Positions 12,501-24,500 of a stretch of 64,000 nucleotides of DNA are shown here, in pieces. The DNA comes from Symsagittifera roscoffensis. Taxonomy: Eukaryota > Xenacoelomorpha > Acoela > Convolutidae. Location of the stretch: assembly GCF_963678635.1 (NCBI RefSeq), contig NC_087064.1:4750411-4814410 (forward strand), given 5' to 3'. Positions within the stretch are counted from its first letter, which is position 1. Each line of letters opens with the position of its first letter. The position numbers and the translations under genes are program-made. The notes beneath the pieces are model-generated. The model was not told the origin of the DNA and did no database searches. It was given only the letters and a program-made list of their open reading frames with translations.

Positions 12501-15500
12501 ATGAACGGCGAATACTTGGCGATCCGACTATTCCTAATGATAACTTTACCGGATCTTAGTAGTTTTAGCTCACTAGGGAATGTCTCACCCTGGGACAGGT
12601 AAATGAGCTTCTGTTCAGCAAAATCCATTTCAGACGGGTCTGTAATTTTTAATATACTCGACCGGAAATGTTTATGGGATGGCAGCCATCCTAACAAAAA
12701 TGCTACTGCGCGTTTGTATTTTACAATTGAATTGAATCTCTCCCATTTTCCGAAGGGAAGATTTTCTTCTGTCAAAACATCGACGACGAAATTTGACGAA
12801 TTTTCCAGACAAATGTCGATATCACATGATGGTCCTTTGAGTCTTATTTTATCGATAACCCTTGTATCGGGCTTGAACGGCCAATCAGTTGTTCTCAATA
12901 TACTAGGGCCATTAACCCAGCTGCTTTCCTTGAGGGCTTCCGAAGAAATCCCTCGTGTACCGGTATCAGCTGGGTTATCACCGCTAAGTATGTGATGCCA
13001 CTGATCAGTGCTGGTAGACTCCAGAATCTCACCAGTGCGATTACCAACAAAAACGGGTAGTTTACTACAAGAGTGAAGGCACTGAAGAACAGTGGTACTA
13101 TCTGTCCACATGAAAATATCCGTAACTTTGAAAGTGAGACCTTTCAAAATTTCTTCTTTTAAGCGGGTTGCAAGAAGAGCCGCTTGAAGCTCTAACTTTG
13201 GAATAGAAAGCGCTTTCATAGGCGGGACGCGGGCTTTGCCAAACACAAAGGCTAATTCGGTCTGATGGGAGCTAACAAGTCGCGCACGAAGGAAAGCGAC
13301 GGCACAGAAAACATCCTGCGAACTATCACCGAACATGTGAAGTTCTATTCGGTCGAAAGGATCAGTGAAATAGCTGCGAGGTATTGTCAGAGAACCTAAC
13401 AAATGAAGACTTGAGTGCCACTCAAGGAATTGCTTTTTGATTTCCTCTGGCAGATCATCGTCCCATTTTTGACCGCTGATTCGCCAGATATCTTTTAATA
13501 GAAGGCGAGCCTTCACGGTATACGGAGCCACTAACCCAATCGGATCAAAAACAGAGGAAACAAAACTCAACACGGTACGCTGAGTGATTGCTTTGTCTAG
13601 TGGACGATCAACCCCTCTACTAACGATTAAGGTATCTTTTACGTGATCCCACTTAAGACCGAGAACATGCGACGACTGGTCTGGACTCGCACAAATATCT
13701 TTAACAGAGGAATTGGACTCACGGTTGTCCGGATCAAGAGCGGTTGTTACGTCGGGCACGTTGCTGACAAATTTTGTCAGACGAAACCCACCTAGTTTAA
13801 GCAACGAGATTAAATCCCTACCTAATTTCAAAGCGTCATCTCTGTTTTGAAAAGAATCCAGATAATCATCCATATAAAACTTCTGGACAACAGCCGAAGC
13901 AGCTTCGGGGTACTCAGCTTGGTTATCCGATGCAGTCTTCTGCAAAGCAAAATTCGCACAAGTCGGCGAGTCACGAGCACCAAAAATGTGACGCGTATAT
14001 TGGTGAACTACCACACTTGATGTGGGGTCCTCCCGCCACAAAAAACGAAGAGAAGCTTGATCTTCTTCCCGGACTCCAACCTGTAAAAACATCCCTTCAA
14101 TGTCAGCTGAAACGGCGTATTTATGCTGACGGAATCTTAAAAGTACAAAAATGAGGTTTTGAAGGAGATCCGGGCCAACCAACAGAGATTTGTTCAAGGA
14201 AGCGCCATGACACTTCGATGCCCCATTGAGGACTCGGCGCACCTTACCGGGTTTATTCGGGTTCAACACCGGGTGATGCGGGAGATACCACTCACGATCG
14301 GCTCGTGATTTGGGATCGTGTGCCTTAACGGTTATGACATATCCTTTTTGTATATCTTTTCTAATTGTTTCGGCGTATTTTTCACGGAGCGACGGATCCT
14401 TATCTAGCCTCTTTTCCAAAGACTTTAATTGAGCTAAGGAGGAAAAACAGTTATTCGGTAAACTACTTTCCTTATCGTTCCAAAGCATTGGTACAATGTA
14501 CCTCTCACCATCGTGAAAGGTGTCATTTTTCAAAACGGACAAAGCTCGTTTGTCGGCGGCGGAACGGGCATCTACCTGCTTGAAGGCTCCATATGACACC
14601 AACTCGTACCAAGTTTTAATTTGGTCCGCAAGAGACATGTCTTCGACAACACACTTAAAGCAAGACGAGTTCGACTTAAAGGACGGAGGTAACGGACCAC
14701 TTAAAACCCAACCTATCGGAAGGCGTACGGCGCACGGTGAAATAGAGTCCTCCCCCAGAAGGTACTCAACGGGTCTTATGGCATGGTAGAAATCCTGTCC
14801 AATAATTATTTCGACGTCCTCATACTTATAATGTATAGTTTTGATCGGAGCCAACTGCGGGTATTTTTCCTGTAATTCGGGAATGCTTATGCTATCCGAT
14901 CCAATACGAATATGATCCTTAACATAAGCTCGAAAAGAAAACGAAAATTCACTATTATTCGTTTCGGCGGAAACTTGAAAACTTACTTGATGAGTTTTCA
15001 TCAAGCTCGTGGAATTAAATCCATTTATGGTGAGGTTAACGGGAATGCCAACCAAATGGAGGCGTTTTACGAGATCGGCGGATACCCATGAGTGCGTGGA
15101 AGCACTATCGCAAAGAGCTAGGGCATTAGTAATCGTCGCATCCGAAGAGACGGCGAGTGATGCAACTGGCAGGAGGCCTTTAGTTGACTCCTGGCTATGA
15201 ATATCGCCGACGGCAGCGTTAGTCGATACATGTTTAGAGTTTGCGTTACCTGACGCCGGGGAACTTTTAGTATCCTTAGGAGGAAAAATTTTCTCCGCTC
15301 CATGTAAGAGTACGTTGTGCGTGCTTTCACAATTTGGCTTGGGGCACTTTCTGGCCTTGCTACAATTACGAAAACTGTGATTGCTCTGTAAACATGCAAA
15401 GCAAAGTTTATGTTCGGCTACATGTTTCGCTCGCTGCGTAGCGTTTTTCTCTTTGAATACGGCGCAATTCAAAAGAGCGTGTTGACCTTTACATACAGAA

Positions 15501-18500
15501 CATGGAGGGTACTTTGGTTTTTCCTTAGTCTTATTACTTACATTTGCGTTACTAGCAAACACTTTCGTACCTACTTTTTGCTTAACTGGTTCTTCAGACT
15601 TACCCTTAGAATTGATCGTTTTTAGCCTCTCATGACCCTCCGCCTTTTCTTTAAGCTAGCAGAAATCTAGCAGAGTTGGTCTATGCCATTGGCGTCTTAC
15701 GGTTTGCATCGACCATGCCTCCTTAAGGTTCGGGGGAAGCTTACTCACAGCTTGATTCAGTAAGTTAGCACTTTTCAGGTCGTCGTTAAAAGACAGAGAC
15801 TTGAATACGGCAACAAGTCCAGAAATTGCAGAGGAAAATCCAATTACATTTTCCGAGTTATGCATTTTCAGCGGCGGAAAATTACTCAATTTATCTAGAT
15901 GAGCCCCTACTACAGCATGCGGCTGCCCGAACTTTCTTTGAAGAGTTGCTAATGCGTCTTTATATAGTACTCCGCTATAGCTATACTCAGCGATTGCGGA
16001 TTTCGCTTTACCCACTACGAGCGTTTTCAGATAGGTAAGCTTTTCATCGTCACTGAGTATGGCAGAATCGACCGTCGATATGAACTCTCCAAACCACTCA
16101 TGCCAATTAAGTGGGTTGCCATCGAACTGGGTCAGCTTCCACTCAGGGAGATGATATTTTCGGCTGTGCATGAGTATATGAACCAACTCTCGGGTCGAAA
16201 GTGGACGCTCGACGTCTGCACCAGGTGAATTACCGGGAGTTGGCGGTGTGTAACTCGAAGAATTACCGTGACAATCAGGAACGAACGGTTGATTAGCTTG
16301 TGAAGAAATTTCAGGCTGTGCAAAGAACACAGTCCCTCCACTTGTGTAAGGAACAAAATTATTCGTAGGAACAATCGGAGTTACTGCGGAAAAAACAGTT
16401 GTCGAAGGAACGTAGTGTTGTTGAGCTGACATTAAAGGGGCAGCAACAGCTGGTCTCCACAAATTACTATAAGGATTATAGTGGTCACTTGAAAAGTTAT
16501 AACTACTAACGGGAACACCCATATGTTGTTGTGATGGGATTACAGGTGCTTGGTAGCCAGCTACTACTGATCCTGTAGTGTGATGATTTAAAGAAACCTG
16601 ATTAACTGCTGTTGATGCAGGAACGAACGGTGCTACACCAGAACGAACTTCTGCAGATATTGGTGGAGCAAAATAGTTTTCAGAAGTTACCGGGACTACT
16701 GACCCTGAGTTTGAATTGCCTAGCACTGGATGAGGGGACAAAAAAGTTTGCTGAGGCAAATCATCAGAAACAGGTTGAATGACCTGCTGTAACCCTACTG
16801 GATTGTTAACGGAAACCTGCGATCGGACCAAATTCGACAAATTATGTTATTGTCCGTGAATGTGGTTACTGTAATACAATCCCGGATCACTAGAAGCTGC
16901 CTGGCCATCATTCACTCCTGTAAAACTTGATGAGGACAAGTAATTTGTTGATGCAGGATAAGTTGCCTCAGGAGCTGTTGAACGAACGTGCTGCTCTTGA
17001 TTGGGAACTACAACAGCATCAGGCTGATTGTGGTCGACAGATTCGACCCAGTGACGCGTACGATCCTTTTCGTCTATTGTTAGTTGTGGAGAGGTTCGAG
17101 TTAAACCACTTTCCTCAGCATTCTCGCTGATTTCCGACAACTCATCTTCTAACTCAAGCCCTTTCAACTCAATTTCTGCCAGTTTTTTCCTGTGTTCTTC
17201 AGCCAATTCTTCCAACTCTAAACTGCTTTGTTGTTCTAAAATATATTGTTTCATCTTGTTTTGCTGCTCTTTCAGTCTTAATGATACCTTTGCCTGCCTC
17301 TCAAGTTCCTCTTGTTGTTTCTTTAAAATCATTAAGTCGCGCTTTTTCTCAGAAAGTGTTTTCGACGGAGCGGCGGTATAACGACTAGATTTCTGAGAAC
17401 CCGATTGATGATGTCGGCTGCTTCGGTGTGACACCTTAGAGCGGGTATCTGTTTTATGCGACTGGGGTTTTTCACTTTTTTCAGAATGTTGAGAAACTTT
17501 TGAGCTGCTATCTTTGTTGTCCGGCTCTGTTACTGCCTCAAAACTTGTTTTATATGTGATAGCTTCCTGTAAAACTTTATCGTTGCTTTGAGTCAATTTA
17601 TGAAGCCACATATCCTGTGCCGGTATCAATTCGTCGGGATTGGTTTTTTTTGCAGCCATATCAATCAACTAATTGTTTATCTCGACCGCTTGTTCTATGT
17701 AGTTCCTACATTTTTCAATTTAGGTATCAATTTTTGAGCAACGACTCTGACTCTCTTTGTATTCTAAAATTATTTCATGGCATTTATAAAGTTCGTTTTC
17801 GAGATTGCTACGTTTCTCAAACAACTTCTTAATTTTCTTCTGAAACTTAACTTCCATGCTTAATATTTTCAGAAATAAACGACTCTCAGAAAATACTTTA
17901 TTTTCACTTAAGTAAATCCACAAAATACTCTAATACATCAATAACTTACAAGGGGGAGTAACTTGAAGTTTTAATGCTTTAAGTCTGTTGTGAATCGCTT
18001 TACGATTTTTAGGCGACAAACGGTTCCGCTTCTTCTTAGCTTTCAGTGTACTTAGGTCAGCACTGTATCGTCTAAGTAACAACAGAGTCTTCAACTCAAG
18101 GGAAGGGGGCTGGTGCAGCTCTTGATACTTTTCGATAAGTATTTGATCTTTGGCCTTTCGCTTTGAGATAAAATCCTCAACTATGCTAAGAACGAGAATA
18201 CCTGTCTTTTTCACGTCTTTTTCTATATTGTCCGTACCGTTGCGGCGACAGTATACAATAGCGGTAATATTCTCCTTGTATCTCAAAAGAAGGCTCTTAA
18301 GTTGGTCAGTACTCAAACTACGGTTGTTGTTACTGCGATGCTTACTAATGGAGTTATTTATGGCGTCGTGCCAAATAACTAGATCTTTCCGATTCGACAA
18401 AAAGTGGTGCAGATAGTATTGGATAGTTTTCTGCGAATCCCTGGCGTTAAAGTTAAAGCTTAAACCGGGCTATGTGAAACAAGTCTCTTTCACGCGCTTT

Positions 18501-21500
18501 TGAGACGGTGCGGATAGTATACGGAGTGCGTGATCCAAGGAACTGGCTCCTAGAAGAATGAATACCATGCACTCAAGAGACCTATGCGACGGCTACGTTA
18601 CGCTAAAGTACCAATGGGGTGGGGGAAGTTAAGTAGGTCGGTTGAACTCCAACAACGCACACGGAGTAAACCTGAGGATGAAAGAATTCAACTTAACTCA
18701 CTTAATATCACCGTACCTGACCACTTAACATTAGTGTCGCGCAACGAAGTCAATAATCGGACGGGCTGAAACGGCTTAGATTTACTTGAAGCGTACTGGC
18801 TTTCCGTTTCACCAATGTGGGTGGGGGATCAGGCAAATTGGTTAAGTTCCAACAACACACGCGGAAAAAACCTGAGGATGAAAGAATTCAACTTAACTCA
18901 CTTAATATCACCGTACCTGACCACTTAACATTAGTGTCGCGCAACGAAGTCAATAATCGGACGGGCTGAAACGGCTTAGATTTACTTGAACCAATGGGGT
19001 GGGGAAATTAAGTAGGTCGGTTGAACTCCAACAACGCACACGGAGTAAACCTGATGATGAAAGAATTCAACTTAACTCACTTAATATCACCGTACCACTT
19101 AACGTTAGTGTCGCGCAACGAAGTCAATAATCGGACGGGCTGAAACGGCTTAGATTTACTTGAAGCGTACTGGCTTTCCGTTTCACCAATGTGGGTGGGG
19201 GATCAGGCAAATTGGTTAAGTTCCAACAACACACGCGGAAAAAACCTGAGGCTGAAAAAACTCAACTTAATTTGCCTGATATTTCGCTACCAGACCACTT
19301 ACCATAAGGTTGGTGTCATGTTACAGCACAGTTTCGCAGAATTATGGGGACGTTTTGACAATTTTTTGGAAATTTTTTACTTTCCCAAAATTTTTCGGAA
19401 AATGTTGGTCAGCAGGTTCGAGTCGTAAACCAATCCAAAAAACTAGTCCAGTACCTCTTGTCTATGTTACGTTTTTCTGGATTTTCAATCCGTTCACAAT
19501 CACCCAAAATTTTTTGGTTTCGGGAAAATTACCACTTGTAGCTTGCTTTGAGTTGGGATACACAATAACACATCGTACGTAATTTTATTGCAAAGAATGG
19601 TTTGTAAAGATTAGACTAGTCTTACAGTTTTTGGAGATTGAGTGCACCGGTTTCGGGTTGTCAAGCCTTCGGTCAGTCACAGAGAAATTGTTCAGCAATC
19701 ACTACTCTAACTTACACAAAACGTCTGCAGTTGACTTGTACTTGCACAATACGTCTGTTGTTGACAGTCAGGATACCTGTTTTAAGAATTCTTGCATCTG
19801 TTCTTCATCTTTACGCCTGAAGATTCTCCCCAGCTACAGATTCTTCTTGTTCTTTTGGAGCTTCTTCGTCGTCTCCGATAATAACAAGGCTCAGTGTTCG
19901 CTGCGTCACAAGAGGGGGAGGATTTTTCTTCGATTCCGGTTCAGACGAGTCGGACTCCTTCGTCTCCTTTTCTTCCTCTTCTTCATGCAAAAACGGCCGA
20001 ATTTCAGCTCTAAGCAACGGAGCTTTTCTTCTTTGCTATCGATGACCTTTTGGAAGCTTTTCACAGCTTGGTTGCTTTTGGTAAGCTTCGAATGAGCTCT
20101 CGAATTTTCTTCTTCTTGTTGCTTTTGCGACTGCAGCCAAAACTGCTTCAGAGAACACGTCGATTCCTCGTGTCCCTTGTGGGGCGCCAAAATGTGCGCG
20201 TCAATCTCCACACTTAGTAATAAAATCTGTTTTCAAACACTTGAATTAACGAGTATTTTATCGGAAAAATAATTGTGGAAATTTCGTAATATAATGATAT
20301 TTTCAACAAACTTTTTTATTGTTAACATCGGTAACATCGGCCACACAAAACTGCATAACTCAAAGCAAGCTGCAAAAATGGCCAGTATTTGTCCTTGAGA
20401 CAAATTTCTCTTTTTAAAGGTCAACCTTAATCAAGGCTGAACCAAATTAGGGCGAAAAGTCGGTTAAAATAGGTTTTGGGGGGGATCGAACCTGGTTACG
20501 GAGCATCCCATCAAGTTCGGTGCATATTTGAGTTCTAGAAAGGAAATGACTTAGTCGGGAATCGAACCGGCGCCGAACCCGCCGGGTTGCACCATGTATA
20601 CGCTTGGCTACTGTCCTTATATGCATTTATATTTTGGTTCAGTTTTATATGCATTTATACTCTCGCTTACATTTACATTTGCGCTGCAACCCAAATATTT
20701 CTGCAGACTTCGAAAAAATGTGTTGAGGGAGTTTTTGACTCATTTTTTAAAGCTTTTCATAAAAACTACCCCTTCAAAGTTTGATATTTTGGATTCAATA
20801 AGGAGCACGAGTTGCGAAAAGCTCTCCTATATCAGCAACTGTGCCCTATTTTTTTGACGCCCAAATATTATGGTCCTCGAAAGGTCAAAACTTTCGATTT
20901 TTTTTACCGGTTTTGAAACTTATTGACTTTTCTCGAAAACTACCCTCCCAAATCTGAACATTTTAGGTTCAATGGATGGAATAGTTTATTGACGCTCCTC
21001 TGCATAAGCGCTACTCCCAAAGTTATTAATACAAAAATAAATGGCCCTCGGGAAATGGAGATTTTGATTTTAAGACAGTTTTTTCAAACTACCCTTCGAA
21101 ATCTGATTTCATGGGATCAATGGAGAGAGCAGGTTATGCGAAGTTTCGTTCCATAATGGGCTCTATCCAATTTGTTGACATAAATTGTTGTGGCATTCGG
21201 AAAAGTCAAACTTTTGAATTTATGACCGATTTTTGAAACTTTTTGACTTTTCTCGAAAACTAGCCTCCCGAATCTGTTTTTTAAAATCTATTAGTTCAAT
21301 CGAAAGGACGGGTTGTGTGGAGCTCCCCTGCATTAGCAGATACGCCCAAATGGCTTTAAATCAGAAGTTATGGCCCTCAGAGAAGTCAAAGTTTCGATTT
21401 TTGACCGTTTTTTGACCGTTCTCGAAAACTACCCTCCCAAATCTGAGGCGGCGGGAATATAATATAATCGCACCTCGCTTAAATTTTGGTGTTTTTCCGC

Positions 21501-24500
21501 GATTTTTGGCTTCCAAAAATTTTTTCAGTTATTTTCAAAGTAATAATTTTTTGACCAGTTTTTCAGTTGAAATAAGCCATCAACTTGTGAATTATGCAAT
21601 TTTTGCATATTTCGATTTCTTATATTGTCCGTTTTAGCGTCAGTTTGTATTCTTAGAAAATATCAAAAAGTTACTTCCAGCTTCAGCAGGTCTCTAATCT
21701 ACTTTGCCTTAGCTACTGATATATCTGTCGTGGTTTTTTTTTACTAAAGTTTCAGCTTATTGGAAGTCGCCTTCAATTCTGTCGGCTTATTTACTGATTT
21801 TTTTTCTTAAAGTGTAGTAGTTTTGAGATCCATAAGACACTACACCATTTTTTGTCTTCCAAAATTCAAACGTCCTTAAGATCTCTTTGAAAAACTTAAA
21901 TAAAAGCAAGCACAAAAAATGCTTTTTTGTTTTTTAATTTTTTTAAAATAGTTTTTCCACTTGCTTCTTCATTAGTAACCTTGTTTAAGGTCTGTTTGCT
22001 TATTTTTTACTGTCATGGTGCACTCATCTTATAAATGTTGTATCGCAAGTGGTGCGAAGCTCAGCTTCACCTCTATGTTTTTATTTTTTTTTTCGAAATT
22101 TGTTTTATATGCTGGTCGTATTTTTTTACCAACTCGAATTATGTTTTTTTTTCGCATTTTAAAATCCGTTGGGCGTGTATTATATTAGTTCAGTCACTTC
22201 ATTTTGCATCGATGAAGGTAGATTTTGCGTGTGTAAGCTTTGGGAAAAACATAAATATAAAGTTTTGTCGGTCTAATTATAAAAAACTTTTGAACGTATA
22301 AAGTATTGTCGACCTAGTTACCGCTTCGTAAACTTTTTTCAGTGCTTAGTTAACGCTGAAAGTTTTTCCGCATGTTTTCATCGAATTGGGCTTCATTCGA
22401 GACAAACGTGTAAAAATTTGGTAGATCAGCTTTTTTCGAGTTTTTGTAATTTTTTTTGTCATGTCATAGGCTTTCGTCTCATTTAATGTCGGTATCGTAT
22501 GTTGTGAGAAGCTCTGCTTCGTCTCTGTGTACTAAATTATTCTCGACAAAAATGATTGGGTGTATAAGAAAGCAAACTTTTTTTTTCTGAAGCTGGTTTA
22601 TCTAATTTTGTATAGTGTTGCAGTTTAGAGGTCAAGTTTGCTGATTCTTTTTGCTTGTGTTCCCGAAGTGCCTCTGTGTAAAAGGTTCAAGTTTTATCCG
22701 AAAACTTCAGAGAAATTTTTTCGAGTTACTTATAAGTTCGAAGCTTCTCCTGGTGGAGCTTTCCTTAACTGCCCAATTTTGAAGCAAGATCGTGGCAAAG
22801 GTCGGGAGACGTGTTTTTGACTGCTTGATTTTAAACTATGCCTGATAAATGCAAACAAAATAATATGTGGAGAAGAAAAATTGTAAAAAAAACTACCAAA
22901 GTTTTTTTTGGTCATTTCAGATTCAGGCTTTTATGGGATTTTGAAATTTACGTTTTGAAATATGATTTGCTTCTTCGTAACCTTTTGAAATACGACGCCA
23001 AGCCAACCTTAAATAGCTACGCTAGTGTACATAGACATTATTTACAAAATATAAGCTGCGGTGTTCATCTATCTCCAAAATACGTTAAATTGGTTTTCTT
23101 CATGCTCTGTCTATTTGTTCATACCGTAACGACGTGTGTCACTTGAAAAATGTATTGTTTGTAAATTTGTTCTTCAACTTTTCATGCTGCTTTTCTCAAC
23201 CTCCATATTTGTATTCTGCGGTCCCATTTGTTCACACAACGAGACTAATCTGGAAGCGAAATGTGAAGTAGTTAGTTGGCAATTTGCCACATGTGAATTC
23301 ATTTTTCATAATTTTTTTTTCATTTTTCTTTCTCATTCTTTTATCCCCTGAAAAATGGTCGATTGGTTATAGAAGTGGAATTTGACTTAGACGTGAATTC
23401 TAAAATCATGCGAAAACTGAAATTAAAAGTTGCGGTAAAAACTTGCAAGTCATTTTTCGCCAAAACAAGTACATACATATATAAAGGCAGGAGGGAAATT
23501 TTGTTCTAAGCTACATTGAATTAAATTCAAATCTTACATGGAGTTATTAGCTTTGATGTATTACTAAAAGAGGTAGCAAAATGCCAGTTTTTGCGCCATG
23601 TAATGAGCTGTTATAATCCAGACTAAAATGAAGAAAATTTGAAAGTGAATGTGACAAATTAGGAGATTTACTTAGCCTCAGGGGAGTCGCGACGAAAATA
23701 TTTCCCGATTTAAGATTCTCGGTACGATGCCAGTATTTTATATGCACATGGTGTGCGAGCCTTAAAAATCCAATCCCTCCTTCGTCCTTAGAAGAAATGA
23801 AAGACAAAAAGCTCGTCGATAGAAAAAAAATCGATATGGTTCAATTTCATTCTTTACTGATTCGCTTTAGATATGCTAGATCAGACTCTTCTTTGAAGTT
23901 TTTTTTTAGCGCGACGAATACTACTCTTGCGTTGCAGTAGCAGTTTTCATGTATTTTAAATATACATGTATTCAAAAATAAAAAGTAGGCCATTATTATT
24001 TTGAAATCGATGATTTAAAAAAGTTGCAGAAAAAATCGGATCAAAAGTATATTTTTAGGTTTGTAATAGCTATTAAGATGTAAATTACATAATGCGCAAG
24101 TCTAGTTGTGGTGAAACAAATAAAAGTTACGAAATAAATCAATTTGTTTATCAGTGAGACGGAAATAAACGTTAGATAATAAAATTGATAATAAACATTT
24201 TAGTCTGGCATGTTGATTTTTATTATGCGAAAATCATTCTAAGTATATATTCTAAATTGATCGGTTATCAGATTCTAAATTTTAATGGTGTCAGTGTTCA
24301 AGATGGTTATAATTTGAAAAATTTTATAGATTATAGCATAATATATTATATAGAATTACTAAATTAATAATATACTATAACGAGAGTACTGTGCTGGTTC
24401 AAATTAACCGGACAATACGAACATTATTGAAAACTTAACGTGTTCTACTCAAAATCTGTTAAGATAAGACAAAAATGAAAAGAGGAATTGTTGCTTAGAA

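Larger units (their letters stand above)
10781..20690 (-). mobile_element. BEL/Pao LTR retrotransposon, nearly complete
   Basis: An element of about 9.9 kb lies in intron 1, antisense to the host gene. Order along its own strand: 5' LTR (20690-20193), primer-binding site, charged leader segment, alternating tandem repeat, gag-pol frame (18568-11261), purine tract, 3' LTR (11279-10781). Pol order is protease, RT, RNase H, integrase, as in BEL/Pao. By eye the LTRs differ at about 14 of 498 positions, so the insertion is fairly young. No clean target-site duplication is seen (CCCAC on the left, CCAAA on the right), so one flank may have been altered. Pol is intact. The gag part carries in-frame stops, so this copy is probably not fully active alone. 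Confidence 0.92.

Noticed and set aside
11261-18568. TAA and TAG as sense codons (changed genetic code) in this organism
   Set aside because: The SPTLC2 and LLGL genes end at ordinary TAA codons exactly where their relatives end and contain no internal TAA or TAG. The in-frame stops are limited to the retroelement.
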